From: Acanthacorydalis orientalis
Taxonomy: Eukaryota > Arthropoda > Insecta > Megaloptera > Corydalidae
Reading direction: 5' to 3'
Length of the DNA: 64,000 nt
Assembly: GCA_034766995.1 (NCBI GenBank)
Contig: CM068322.1
Span: forward strand, 11,946,810-12,010,809
Shown one piece after another: positions 25,924 through 37,050 of the stretch. The notes beneath the pieces were generated by a model that worked only from the letters and a program-made list of their open reading frames with translations, did no database searches and was not told the origin of the DNA. The translations under genes were made by a program, and so were the position numbers. Numbering within the stretch: position 1 is the first letter of the stretch; every line of letters begins with the position of its first letter.

Positions 25924-26002
25924 TTTGATTTTCATAGAATTTTCACGGTTCTGAACAAATGGCTAGTATTTCGAAAATCGAATATATTAATTTTTTTATT
26001 AT

Positions 26003-26007
<5 letters not shown>

Positions 26008-26088
<81 letters not shown>

Positions 26089-26126
26089 ATATATATGTAT
26101 ATATAGGAGAGAGAGAGAGCGAGAGA
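26008..26126. repeat. (TA)n-(GA)n array
   Basis: A long TA run, then TATG variants, then GA units. Confidence 0.96.
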
Positions 26127-26689
26127 GACTAAAATATGACAAAATTTTAATCTCGGTAAGTTGTAAAATTACTTATATTATTTAATTGTAAATAAACGAG
26201 AAATTTCATTTTCCATACATTCTTTGAAATCAAGCCTCGAGTTGTGAAAATAAAAGCATATAAATTAAAGTTGAAAAATAACTCACTTATTATTTAATAA
26301 ATTTTGCTTTTGATTAAAGAACATTTTTGATAAAAATTATGACTTTTTATATTTAATTTTTATTCTTAGTTATGCTTGCTACTATTTACATGGGTATTGC
26401 AGTAATTAAAATAAAAATAATGTTTAGTATTATACTCGTATATTATAAGGGACATAAACAGCAGTATTTAATGTGTATGTATATATATATATATATATAT
26501 ATATAAATATGCATGTATAAATATGTGAGTTAATCATGTAACCTTAAATACTTTTCAATGTTAGCCAAACGATTGTGTGAGTCATGAGTGTGAAATTTTC
26601 AAAAATATATATTTTTTCTCGCGGTAGCTTCAAGTTTTAATAAATCTATTATTGCGTGTTAACAGTAAATAGAGAGGACTGTGTCTGTA

Positions 26690-26895
26690 ATTTATCGCAT
26701 TACGGCCGGCACTTATAACATTCAGTGATCTTAAAAATTTCATCACGTCAAAATATTTTCCCTGACAACACGGATATTAGTACGTTATCACCGAACGGGA
26801 GAGAAAACAGAGCTCGGCAGGAACACCGTTTAGAACGAGACGTACATGTCCCGTATCCCTCCGCTCCCGTCGTTTTAAATTTATCCCCATCTATT
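26690..26895. other. Small GC-elevated segment
   Basis: CpG-containing DNA (ACGGCCGGCAC; CCGAACGGGAGAG; TCCGCTCCCGTCG) with a 60-codon plus-strand frame at 26725-26907 that is not recognised. An ATTCAGTGA at about 26720 resembles an arthropod initiator. Function unknown. Confidence 0.35.
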
Positions 26896-28472
26896 TCTTT
26901 TTATTAGCACCGAACATTCAAAAAGAAAATGTTTTTCTTTCTAGTCAGAGGACTCGGCTGATTTAAATGTTCTGTGTGAAAGAACGATTTAGAATTTTTT
27001 TGGAAGTTTAATTATAGGAAAATGTTTCGGATGAAAGATTTTATGACAGTCTCACTTAACAAATTTAACAGCAGTCAAGTTTACCCTCATATTAAACACA
27101 TTCTTATCTCGTATATTAATTATATAATATCTTAAAAATACATTCGGTTCAAATAGATCTCTCGAGCACATGCTTATTACTCATGATTATAATACGTATG
27201 TGTCTAGAATATATAATGCACATAGTTATGTATCTATATGGATTTTGTCGTTAAATTTTACAAGTATATTAAGGATCACAACTTAGTAGAGTTATTCTTG
27301 ATATTTATTCTAGTTTATTGTTTTAAGATTAGTCTTCTTTGCTTATACTATGCTCAATTTTAATTTCGATTTTATTATTTGGTAATAATTTTTTTCGATT
27401 TTTTTTTAAGAAAACCATACTAGCATATTATTTATTAAATTTAAAAATTAAACTGAAGAAAACTAGTTAATATAAAAATCAATCATAACTTTATAGACAA
27501 AAAATATTAAAAAAACTAACTTTTTTACATCACAATAGTGCTTACTTGAACCGCTTCTTTTATCTGTATTTGCTTTCAGAAAGAGACTAAACTATGAAAT
27601 ATATAAGTGATATAAGGTTAGTTTCAAAAAGAATCACTGTCCCTGATTTGTAAGTACTATAATTGTTATTATAATTAAAGTCTAAACATTTTATTGAAGG
27701 CAGAAAAGATATATAAATAATAATTATGCTAACAATAATTAAAATTATGTTGTCTTAGAACATCAAGTTTAGATTATGTCTGATTTATATCTGATTTTGA
27801 ATTTATTTTTAGATTCGTTCATTGGAGATAATAAAACTTTTACGTTCTTTTAAATAAAGTTAAATGCAAGCAAAAATATTTTATATTATGTACAAACAGT
27901 TGTTTTGATGACTTAATAAAGAACTATCCACTGTTAAAAGAAATTATCAAAAAAATATATGATAAATTCATAAATACTAAAAAACACACTCAAAATTCAT
28001 GATAGCTTAGTATCTATTTTTTTTAATAACACACAAATATGTTATGTTTTTTATTTATTTGAAATTCTTTCAGTAGTAATTATATTAAAAGTTATTGATT
28101 ATAAAATAGTTTTCAAAAAAAGAAAATAGTGATAGTCTACGTACTTTAACCTTAGAGAGTGAATAAAATATGTTGGTGTTTTTATGACTAGTTTTTGAGT
28201 AACGAATATAAAGTTGAGTTCGTGGCAGGCAGTTCCGAAAATACTTATATAAATGCAATAAATCATGTAACAGATGTTAAAAAAAATATAGGTTGAAGAT
28301 ATAGTATATATGAAAATAAATGTCAAAAATAGTTCATAATTATATGTAAATTTTAGACATTTTATTGATAATTATATGTTTACTGTGTTAATATTATTTT
28401 TATGATATATTAAACTACCGATTAATGAGCATTATATACAATATTATAATTTGATATATTAAGGATGAATAG
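26896..28472. other. AT-rich non-coding stretch
   Basis: Nothing recognised. A TA run lies at about 26478-26508 just before this stretch. Confidence 0.5.
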
Positions 28473-28496
28473 TTTCTCTCTCTCTTTCTCTCTCTC

Positions 28497-28575
<79 letters not shown>
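28473..28575. repeat. Palindromic (CT)n-(TA)n-(GA)n array
   Basis: CT units, then TA units, then GA units. Because CT and GA are complementary and TA is self-complementary, the 100-bp block is one large inverted repeat able to extrude as a hairpin or cruciform. Confidence 0.95.
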
Positions 28576-28576
<1 letters not shown>

Positions 28577-28826
28577 AGGAAGTCTGATATCTAAACGCCA
28601 AATTGTCAATGTGTTTTGTAAGTGACGGTTGGTTGATTGGTTATTGGGGTTTTAGGGCGCATCGACAACAAGGAAGTGACGGTATGTTACAAAAAAAAAT
28701 AATAAAAATAATAACAACTTATGCATAATTTGAATCAACTGTATCAATTGCTGCTCTTTTATATCTTTCTATATTACAAAAAAATAAATAAATCAATGAT
28801 GATGTCTTTCTCGTGACTTTTATTTA

Positions 28827-29075
28827 TTGTCTGGTTGGTTGATATCAGTCATTTGATATACGATTTCAATGTTAAACTGATAAGAAATTTATTCAAAATA
28901 TTGTATTCGCTGAAGCTTTAGAGTAAAAAAATTATTACACATTTTAAGACTGTTTAGAAACTTTTTCAATTAAAAAATAAAACACATATATTACACGGAT
29001 TATTTGTATGTATAATTTGTTAATTTCTGTTATTTGTTAGGGTACGAGCGAGCATTAGAGAGCGGGGCCGAAACT
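28827..29075 (+). repeat. Dispersed repeat R1, copy 1
   Basis: This segment aligns with the reverse complement of 44815-45145. Shared landmarks in order are TCTGGTTGGTTGATATCAGT, TTTATTCAAAATATT, TTACACATTTTA, TTAATTTCTGTTATTTGTTA and GAGCGAGCATTAG. The 3' end is GC-rich. It has no coding capacity and no recognised family. An inverted-CCAAT motif (TTGGTTGA) near the 5' side and the GC-rich 3' end are conserved features. It could be an LTR, SINE-like or DNA-element fragment. Confidence 0.65.
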
Positions 29076-29489
29076 CTGCGAGCAGGTGGCATATTTCCCT
29101 AGTCTGAAATAATTTGAAAATACATGTAAACCTAAAATTAACTTTAAAGTTATGAGAAAAATGATTCTCATAGTAACCAGAACTCCTTGACGAGTCACCA
29201 TTTGTAAAAATGTGATGTAAACAATCAATATTATTGAGTGTTTTGTTTTTCGCATAAATATTTTTAGAGTGTCATACGATAAAATATGCAAATTAACGTA
29301 AAATTTGACTTTTTCCGGAATCTCGTTGGGTATGTTTTCATGAATTGAAATTATTATTATTTTAGTGAATATATTTGTAAAATATTACTATAAATACAAC
29401 GTTTATTTATAATAGTAGTGACATACATTTTAAACAATTCTTTCAATTCTTCAACAAATATTGTAAGGATTAACTGACTTTGCTTTTCT

Positions 29490-30087
29490 ACCTTACGTTG
29501 AATAACGACGTTTTTGGTCGATTATGAGCAATCGCGGCACTCATCAGGCGGATAGATTTTTTAATATGCAAATGTTCATGTAAGAAGTTCCGTACACGTT
29601 CATCTAAGATGCATACTATCTCAACTATCTCATGCACTTTGATTCTACGATTATTTAATATAATATCATGGATTTTTCCACTCATCTTTTCAGTAGCCAC
29701 CTTAAGTGGACGATTTGGATGTTCTTAATCACAAACGTACGACACAAATTGTACAACCACATTTAAATTCATTGAACCAATATCTGACGGTTGTCATCGA
29801 AGGTGCAGTCTCCGTAGACAGTGTCTAACTTTTCTTTAATTTCTCTACACGTTTTCCCATCGAAAAACAGAAATCTAATCACTAACCGATACTGAATTTT
29901 TCCATAGTTAAAAAAGAGCAATAGTTGTTTACTTTTAATGAATGTCTAAACTAGGTTAAATAACATATTGTGCTCAAACTTTGACAGCAGTAGTTTGAAA
30001 GAGATTGCTGTTAAAAGATATTGCAGTTTGATATCAGTGACATCTATCTCTTGTCAAACACGGGTAATTGTCACTCTACCCTCATAA
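29490..30087 (-). mobile_element. Old irritans-like mariner relic (N-terminal half)
   Basis: Read on the minus strand, a possible terminal end (TGAGGGTAGAGTGACAATTA, next to TA at about 30088) is followed by a leader and then a transposase start resembling MEKFSIG. After it come VIRFLFFDGKTCREIKEKLD and TVYGD, which is the mariner first helix-turn-helix. A 70-codon open frame at 29488-29700 covers the second module (EKMSGKIHDIILNNRRIKVH, EIVEIVCILDERVRN, FLHEHLHIKK). The sequence stops near 29490 before the catalytic region. It is more diverged from the 38052 copy than the 56269 copy is, so it is probably an older insertion or another subfamily. Confidence 0.75.
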
Positions 30088-30769
30088 ATATAAAATAATT
30101 TGTTAACGTGAATGTAAGTTAGTATACAAAATATTATAAATATTTTGATACATGGAAGTATTATCTTTTATTAATTGTACTTTTACATTTTTTCCTATTT
30201 TTGACAGTTTGAATTAAACCATTGTGGTGATATTTTAAATACGTGTAGGTCTTACATTTTTAGTCTATAAAAGATATTAAAAAAGGTATTAATTCGTTCT
30301 GATATATTTTTTTACTTATTATGCATTATGTCACACCGTATCTTCCTATGTTAATTATATATTAATCTCTTATATTTTATTTCAGCTGAACTCTAAAAAC
30401 GTGTAATTATATAAAATTGTTCAAAGACGAAAATAAATAAATATTCTAAATGATTCTATTACATATTTAGGATCTGTACACGTGTTTAACTGACTCATAT
30501 CAACATCACTTGTGTACTAGTCCACGATGTGATATATTTTACAATTACAAAGGTCACCGTGTTGTTAATTAAATCAAAATTAGATTCTAATATACTTTTT
30601 TCGTTTCGAAATATAGTGAAAAAAAAACATACCGCATATACATGTCCGATATTACTATATTTTACTGGCTAACGCAGACAAAATATAGTCTGGCATCCGA
30701 ATATCTTGGTCCAGATGATAATCAACATAAAAATAACACTGTCTGGTCGATGGATCGGAATTAATTCTA
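30088..30769. other. AT-rich non-coding stretch
   Basis: Nothing recognised. Confidence 0.5.
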
Positions 30770-31010
30770 TTGTAAACATACACATAAACTGTGAGACGAG
30801 GAGGGCGCGATCGGTCGGCGCGCGTGCGGCGCGCGAGACGACCGAGCTGTGAACGGCGTTTCCGAAAACACGGTTTTCGCCCGATAATCTACTCTTGACA
30901 GACGTGTACGTAGTACATCATCCCGAGTGTCCCGATATGATTCGGCACGGGAGCGCTAGCCAAGACCGATGAGACTACGAGACTATTTTGTATGGTGCGT
31001 TTTAAGTGAT
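30770..31010. other. Very CpG-rich GC island
   Basis: The core (about 30795-30860) is among the most GC-rich DNA in the window, with GCGCGATCGGTCGGCGCGCG followed by TGCGGCGCGCGAGACGACCG. The two halves are partly inverted copies, so the core can fold. No open frame of note crosses it on either strand, and no splice or core promoter motif is clear. A CpG-rich promoter or first non-coding exon of a neighbouring gene is a reasonable guess. Confidence 0.5.
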
Positions 31011-31425
31011 GTTTGTTCGGTGTACATGTAGAATAAAAGTAACACTGATGTGTACACAGTTATTAAAATACATATTATTTTTTTCAAAGCGAAATTTTAA
31101 CAATCATGACATAGCACTAAAATATTTACTTTTATTGCTCTGTTTAATTTATTATTAATGCGTTTTTTATTATACTTTCGACCAGTGTCCTTCATTTTTT
31201 TTATAATTTAATTCTAGAAATCTTCCTGTTTAAATACACTGAAATAAATAACAACGACTTTAATTTCATAAAAGAACTTGTCTTTCATTTTGCAAACCTA
31301 AACATTTGTCTAATCAAAAATGTTCATTAAATGATTAAATTGTTTTTTTTTCTGTACCTTAGCGTGCTGAGTATGATGGCATCATCATCAAAATGCGTAT
31401 AGGTAGCAATCAAAAATTATCAATA

Positions 31426-31940
31426 AATACTGTAAAATCGACATATAAGGCGACCAAAGTATAAGAAGAGGTCGAAATTTTAAGATAAAATTTATATATT
31501 TATCATACATCGGTCGTATAAGATGATCCTAAACTGAATACCTCTTTCACATGTTATAATATAATTTAATGTACAAAATCGAAATTAGGAGAATTACATT
31601 TTTCGATTTAAAATTTCAATAGTGAAATTCAGGAATCACCCTTGTTTTGACATACTGTGTACTAAAACGTCGTGTACGGATTGTATCTAGAAAACTATGC
31701 TTATGCATATTATTTTAAAAAAAAAATATTTAAAATAAATTATTCAATGAATTTATATTATATATCAACGATTAAGTTCTTTTTTTTTAAATAAAGAATT
31801 GAATTTCTATATAAGCACAATAAATTCTTCCGGTTGTTTTAGAGGTTCTGTTTTTGTATTGAGCAAATAAGACAACCCCCTATTTTTTAAAGATTTTTTT
31901 GGGTTTCAAGGGTCACTTATACACCGAGATATACGATATT
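31426..31940. mobile_element. pogo/Tigger-like non-autonomous element
   Basis: Imperfect inverted ends about 32 bp long: AATACTGTAAAATCGACATA then TAAGGCGACC on the left. The right end, read inward, is AATATCGTATATCTCGGTGT, then ATAAGTGACCC. TA lies outside both ends. The TATAAGxxGACC motif recurs inside as TATAAGATGATCC and AATAAGACAACCCCC. Ends with ATAAGACGACC are familiar from pogo/Tigger-type elements in animal genomes. There is no coding sequence. The subfamily assignment is from memory. Confidence 0.5.
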
Positions 31941-32141
31941 TATTAAAAAAATTTCATCAGATAAAATTTTGTGGTTTGTATGTGGGAGAGTTTGTGTATG
32001 TGGGAGGGGAGAAATATTCGTTTATGAAAATTATTTGATTTTTAATTAAGTACAAAATGGAATATTATGTACTTATTTACATATGCCTTAAATAAATAAT
32101 GGAAAAGTATACAATTATTTGACTAATACTCTAATTTAATA

Positions 32142-32338
32142 TAGGTGATTCAATTTAGGCTTCATATGAAAGTATTAAAAGGGGGTGCAGGAATAATGAA
32201 TTCATGCTATTTTGTATTTAGTATTTTAGTTCAATTCAATACTAAAATACAATTAATCTAAAATACTAAATGTTTTTTTTTTAATTTTTGCGTTTTTTCT
32301 TAATACTTTCGTGTGGAATTCTAACTAAAATCATTCTA
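32142..32338. mobile_element. Palindromic MITE, copy 2
   Basis: This 197-bp element starts TAGGTGATTCAATTTAGGC and its right arm read inward starts TAGAATGATTTTAGTTAGAA, with TA on both sides (32140-32141 and 32339-32340). The inner arm motifs (GAAAGTATTAAAA; CCACACGAAAGTATTAA) and the central TTTAGTATTTTAG inverted repeat match copy 1 at 9261-9466. No coding capacity. Confidence 0.85.
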
Positions 32339-32760
32339 TAGAAAACAAAAATTTAAAAGCAGTGGTTTTAATGGTTCTTTAGAAATAAATGTGTGTAACT
32401 GGCATATAGGAAGAAATTGAGCAATATTTATATTATTAACCTCATATCTTATTTCTAAATTTTCATTAAAATTATTTAAGTTCAATACTTGACTTATTGA
32501 AAGGCACATGCTTCGTTCAATTTTCATAAATTTTATCTGTATGTGGAAGCTGTTCATTTTTTATGTACGCATGTACATATTATTTGTATTTATTTATCAG
32601 ATAAACAACATGAAATAACATGATTTAATCAAGTATTTTAAAGATTTTATGATCTTTTCGTACTTTGGTTACTAAAGATAAACTTCTAAAAATTTCAACC
32701 AATCGTTAAAAATATTGTTAATATGACGTTTAATATGATATGATAATATTTAATTAAATA

Positions 32761-33331
32761 TTAGGTTGGTAGAAAAATAATTACGGTTTATGACCTTCAA
32801 ATTCATATACATTTTTCTCTTTTTTTGATTTTTGTAGCTATTTTAAGTGGTCTGGGGTTATTGAATGACTAACGCCTAACTTTTTTTTTCTCTCAAGTTA
32901 AGTGAGTAGTTCTGATTCAACTAACGCTGTCAGTTGGTCGTTATGAACTGAAGAAGAATGTCTACGACCTTCTTCATCTTCAAGGCTCTCGTCCCCAATT
33001 CGAAATTTTTGGAAGCACCATTACGCCGTACGTTCCTTAACAGTATCCACACCGAAAAAATCGTTTAGTTTACCAGCAGTTTATGATATTATACTATCCG
33101 TTTTGAACTCATAAAAAATTACTCTTATTCGATTCTTTCCATCTTCAATTTAATAACCATATTTGAAACGAAATTAATAATAAAACCAAATTCGATATTA
33201 CTAAAATACACACTGAAAAATGTACTTTAAAATGATATTAACATGAACAGTATGAAATAACACTTTAATTGAATAAAATAATGGTTAGAATTCAGGAAAC
33301 AAAAACTGTAATTATTTTCCTACCAACCTAA
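32761..33331 (-). mobile_element. Internally deleted cecropia-like mariner (copy B)
   Basis: The 571-bp element starts TTAGGTTGGTAGAAAAATAA and ends TTATTTTCCTACCAACCTAA, near-perfect inverted repeats, with TA on both sides. On the minus strand it carries the leader, a broken N-terminal domain (for example DESLEDEEG, then VHNDQLTALVESEL) and then jumps to the 3' untranslated part (TGTATATGAATTTGAAGGTC) shared with copies at 46250 and 53842. The catalytic half is absent, and several stops and frameshifts break the rest. The join resembles that in the 53842 copy. Confidence 0.88.
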
Positions 33332-33714
33332 TAATATAACGAGAAGTTTCTTTTTGATTCAACTGGAAATTTTATTAATTTTGATTAAAGAAATAATATT
33401 AATATACCATTTTTAGATTCAGTTTGTTAGTTTGGTTATTCCCTTACTAGATTATGTTAAAGTTTACAATTTTTATGTGTTATTACTTACAAGCGTTTTT
33501 CAAAGTCTATTAAGTAAACAATAAAATTTAAATTTTATTTACTTTTGTAATTGAATTTCAAGAGACTATCAAATATAGGTTTAATAAATCCATAAATGAA
33601 AATTAAATAAATATGATACACAAATGAAATTTTACAGGAACTCATAACTTTTAAATGATTTGAGATAGATCGAAAAAAACAAATAAATCTTAGAATATAA
33701 CTTTTTAAATAGTG

Positions 33715-34040
33715 TAATTATTTTTCAACATAATTATACCATTTTCAATAATGTATCAACATGTGACAAGTTCATTTATTCTGTTAATAAAGAAATATGG
33801 TGTTTATTGATCCAGCCATTCCTTAACGGTAGACTTACTTTAGTTACCATAATTAAAATACATTCCTTTGAGATCATAATTTAGTGACGGTAATAAGTGG
33901 AAATCAGTAGATGATATATAGTGATTGTAAGGAAGTTATGGGGGGGGGGATATCAAATTGTCTCCACATCAAAGTATCTTGGATGTTTTAAAATGTCTAG
34001 TCTTTTATTACCATGATGAATAAAAGTTCGAATAGGGCCA
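33715..34040 (-). pseudogene. Degenerate mariner transposase C-terminus
   Basis: No long open frame survives, but minus-strand translation in two frames gives a mariner C-terminal order. IHHGNKRLDILKHP corresponds to the HHDNARPH block, with the catalytic D changed to G. Then come TDFHLLPSLNYDLKGMYF (last catalytic block, D present), VKEWLDQ, a stop, then TPYFFINRINELVTC. The terminal ENGIIM resembles the usual NGNYVEK ending. No terminal repeats were found. This is an old relic, probably of a different mariner subfamily from those at 32761 and 38052. Confidence 0.6.
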
Positions 34041-34622
34041 AAATGAAACTGTCTAAAGTATTAGTTAGATGAACAAACATCACCTCTTTTCTTTAACAGA
34101 ATGATTAAATGTACGTTAAGAGAAATGTATTTATAATTGTGCATGTTATAAAATATTTTTTTAAAGGCTATATAGTACTCTTTACTTATTTTTTAGTTTT
34201 ATTTCAATATCTTAAAGTATTTCATATTTATTAAATTCCGTTCAAAACTTTTACGCCACACTTCTCAATTTAAATAAGCAAATTAAAAAAATGCCTTTAA
34301 AAACAATTTAAAAGTTTATAGTAAGAATTTAATATGGAGATAGTACTTTATTATGAATAACATATTTGTTACATTCTAATAAAAAAATATTTTGTACTAC
34401 AGAAGAATTTATGTCTGTCAGGTATAAGAATATGAAAATTCAAAATTAATATATTTTTATTAAAAAGCTTCTCTTCTACCAATATTTCATTTTAAAAGTA
34501 TACAAACAAATAATATAGCTAAATAGTTACGACTATGCTTTCTTTAAGTTTTCATATATTAAAAAAAACATGAAGGTTAAAAAGTATAAGCATACAAAAC
34601 AAGTTTATTTCTACATACACAC

Positions 34623-34668
<46 letters not shown>

Positions 34669-35639
34669 CAATTATGATAAAAGCTTTATTAAAATTACAG
34701 TCCTTTCTGTTTTTTTCAGACAATTTTTCTATTTTTCTAACTAGATTGAAAGAATATAACTACGACACCTTTTACGTTATAATTACTTTCTATAATTAGT
34801 AAAAATTATATTTAAACTATAAATGTATGTGGAGGTTAATAATTATTTAAAAATGTAAAAATCGTGCTAAATCATAATTAAAAAAGATACATATTTATTC
34901 TAGGTTGACGTATGTGATTGGATCAAATTTAAGATTCTAATGTTAATGGCACTGTTAGTCATAAATTAGAATTAAGGGAATTTGTATTAAATAATATATA
35001 TTAGGTTCGAAAAAAATGTGAATAAAAAAATTATGCAGTTTGAAAATTTTTATCGATCGGAAGATAATAAAGAAATCAGGTAATATAAGTTTTTTCATCG
35101 TTTTTTCAATATCTAATATTCCTTATTTATATTCGTTTTTTTAAATAATATTCAAAATGAATTCTTATGTGGAAATAAACAAGATTGGATATAGAGGAAT
35201 GACTTTGTATCATTTTTGAAGATTATTTAGTAAAAAAATATATTTTCCTGAACAGTAAGACTAAAATTAATCAATGGTTCATAAGCTTCCTTTTTATAAT
35301 AATTATAATAATTGCAGAAACTTTAAAAAGGAGTGAATAATACATACTTTGTATATTACTTTCAAACGACTTGTACTTGATTTATTTACATTTTTAAAAT
35401 TTATCAATATAATCAATAAAATTTATCGATAATTAGAATTTGATAATTTATAAAACAATTAGAAGTAATTTTTATAAACATTTATTAATGTTCTAGCAAC
35501 AATTTTATTTGCTAATATTTCAAATGTAAAAAATATATATCAAAAAAAATTATCTAGATATACTTTAGCTAACGTTGAAATCTGAAGGCTCGTTCAGAAT
35601 TTGTGATATTAATAAGAAAATGATTTTTCAATTTATTGC
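34041..35639. other. AT-rich non-coding stretch
   Basis: Nothing recognised apart from a TA array at 34624-34667. Confidence 0.5.
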
Positions 35640-36246
35640 AAAAATGAAGACCTTCCCAAAATATATTTGCAGCGAGGGGAACAGGGTTTTATTCCTTTTC
35701 ACTATCATTTTTTGGAACTTTGACGATATCTAAAGTTATACCTATAATATCATCGTCCCTTTAGGCAATACTCACAAGCAATTCGTCGATATCATTCTGG
35801 TTAAAGGTATGAAAACCTTGTCCACCAATTTCATATGCCAAAGTAATAATTTCAGCTGATAATGTTGATGTTCGAATAGTTGCATTGTTTGCAACACATC
35901 GAAGCTGCTTTCTAACAAGGATTTAAAGTTTGTGGTCTTATTTTAGTGATAGCAGATACAACATATTTAAACAGTGCAAAATAAAAAAATCCAAATATCA
36001 GTTACTGTTAATGACACATTTTCTAATTTATTCAGTATGAATTGATAAGTGCGCTTAACGAAATATTTTTTAAAAGTAGCAGTTATGCCTTTATCTAATG
36101 GCTGAATAATACTTGTTGTATTTGCTGGAAAAAAACTACCTGCACATTTGAATGTTCTAAATGTAGATGACCTGGTGCATTGTCAACAATTAATAGAACT
36201 TTAGCATCGAGAGATTTCTGCTTCATATCATTTGCATCAAATTTGC
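35640..36246 (-). pseudogene. Degenerate pogo/Tigger transposase, C-terminal half
   Basis: Minus-strand translation shows a DDE_1-type catalytic region in broken frames. KVLLIVDNAPGH carries the second catalytic D. After a frameshift come PANTTSIIQPLDKGITATFK and KYFVKRTYQFILNKLENVS, then LTVTDIW. Farther down, EIGGQGFHTFNQNDIDELL is in keeping with the C-terminal tail of Tigger proteins. In animals such proteins are related to the jerky/CENP-B group. At least one frameshift and several stops exclude activity. The N-terminal DNA-binding domain and terminal repeats were not found. Confidence 0.75.
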
Positions 36247-36985
36247 ACCCAATAACTTCAAAACCGCATTAAAAATATAAGCATAAAAATACTCCACTGT
36301 ACTTGAAAAAGAATAAATCTGTATTCCGCTCTCATTTTCTGTAAAATTATTTGACATTTTTTGATTTTTTGACGATAAATTTTGGAGTATTTTTTTATGT
36401 TACCGTTGGGATCATAAATAAACATTTAAATAAAATAATAATTATTAATTTAATTTTCATATAAAAATATTAATAAATTTCAATTCTTTCATTTAATTTT
36501 AGATTATTAAGAGAAAAAAATAAATTAAGAAAACAACCATGTAGCCAATTGATCAGAGTGAAAACACTTGAAAAATCTTAGTCGTTTTGAACAGAATTCG
36601 GTAGAACGATTAATAAGTAAATAAATAATGTAAATGAACATCTGTCGATAAAAATCCGTACTGAAATTCAATTCTGCTTAGAAAAAAGCACGCAGATGTT
36701 TTGAAAAACAATAAATAAATCATAAGGAACATTATGGTAACGTAAATTAGTCTTTTATATTATGTAAATACTATCTGAACGGTTGAAAATAACACATAAA
36801 TTTTGACAGCGTAAATAATATTACACTGTCGTAGTAAAATATTCGTTCGGGTTATCGAACCGAAGTTCTCAAAATAATATATTACACTTATTAAATGTTT
36901 TCGTAAAATTCGCAACAGAAGTAGTTTTTTTCTCATTTTTGTGAAATAAATTAGCTTCATAACGTGCTCACTACCATAAATTCAC
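36247..36985. other. AT-rich non-coding stretch
   Basis: Nothing recognised. Confidence 0.5.
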
Positions 36986-36995
36986 ACACATATAC

Positions 36996-37048
<53 letters not shown>
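36986..37048. repeat. (TA)n microsatellite
   Basis: Short CA/TACA lead-in, then a pure TA run. Confidence 0.96.

Positions 37049-37050
<2 letters not shown>

Noticed and set aside
30145..30165. ACATGGAAGTATTA, similar to the arm of the palindromic MITE
   Set aside because: The match is about 14 bases with no second arm or flanking TA, so it may be chance.
33942..33951. Run of about ten G
   Set aside because: It is a short homopolymer within a decayed transposase, probably slippage.
34020..34040. GTTCGAATAGG resembling a tRNA T-arm
   Set aside because: It lies within the mariner C-terminal relic and no tRNA fold surrounds it.
34998..35040. TTAGGTTCGAAAAAAATGTG, similar to the cecropia-like mariner end
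   Set aside because: Similarity is limited to the first seven bases and no partner end or internal sequence follows.
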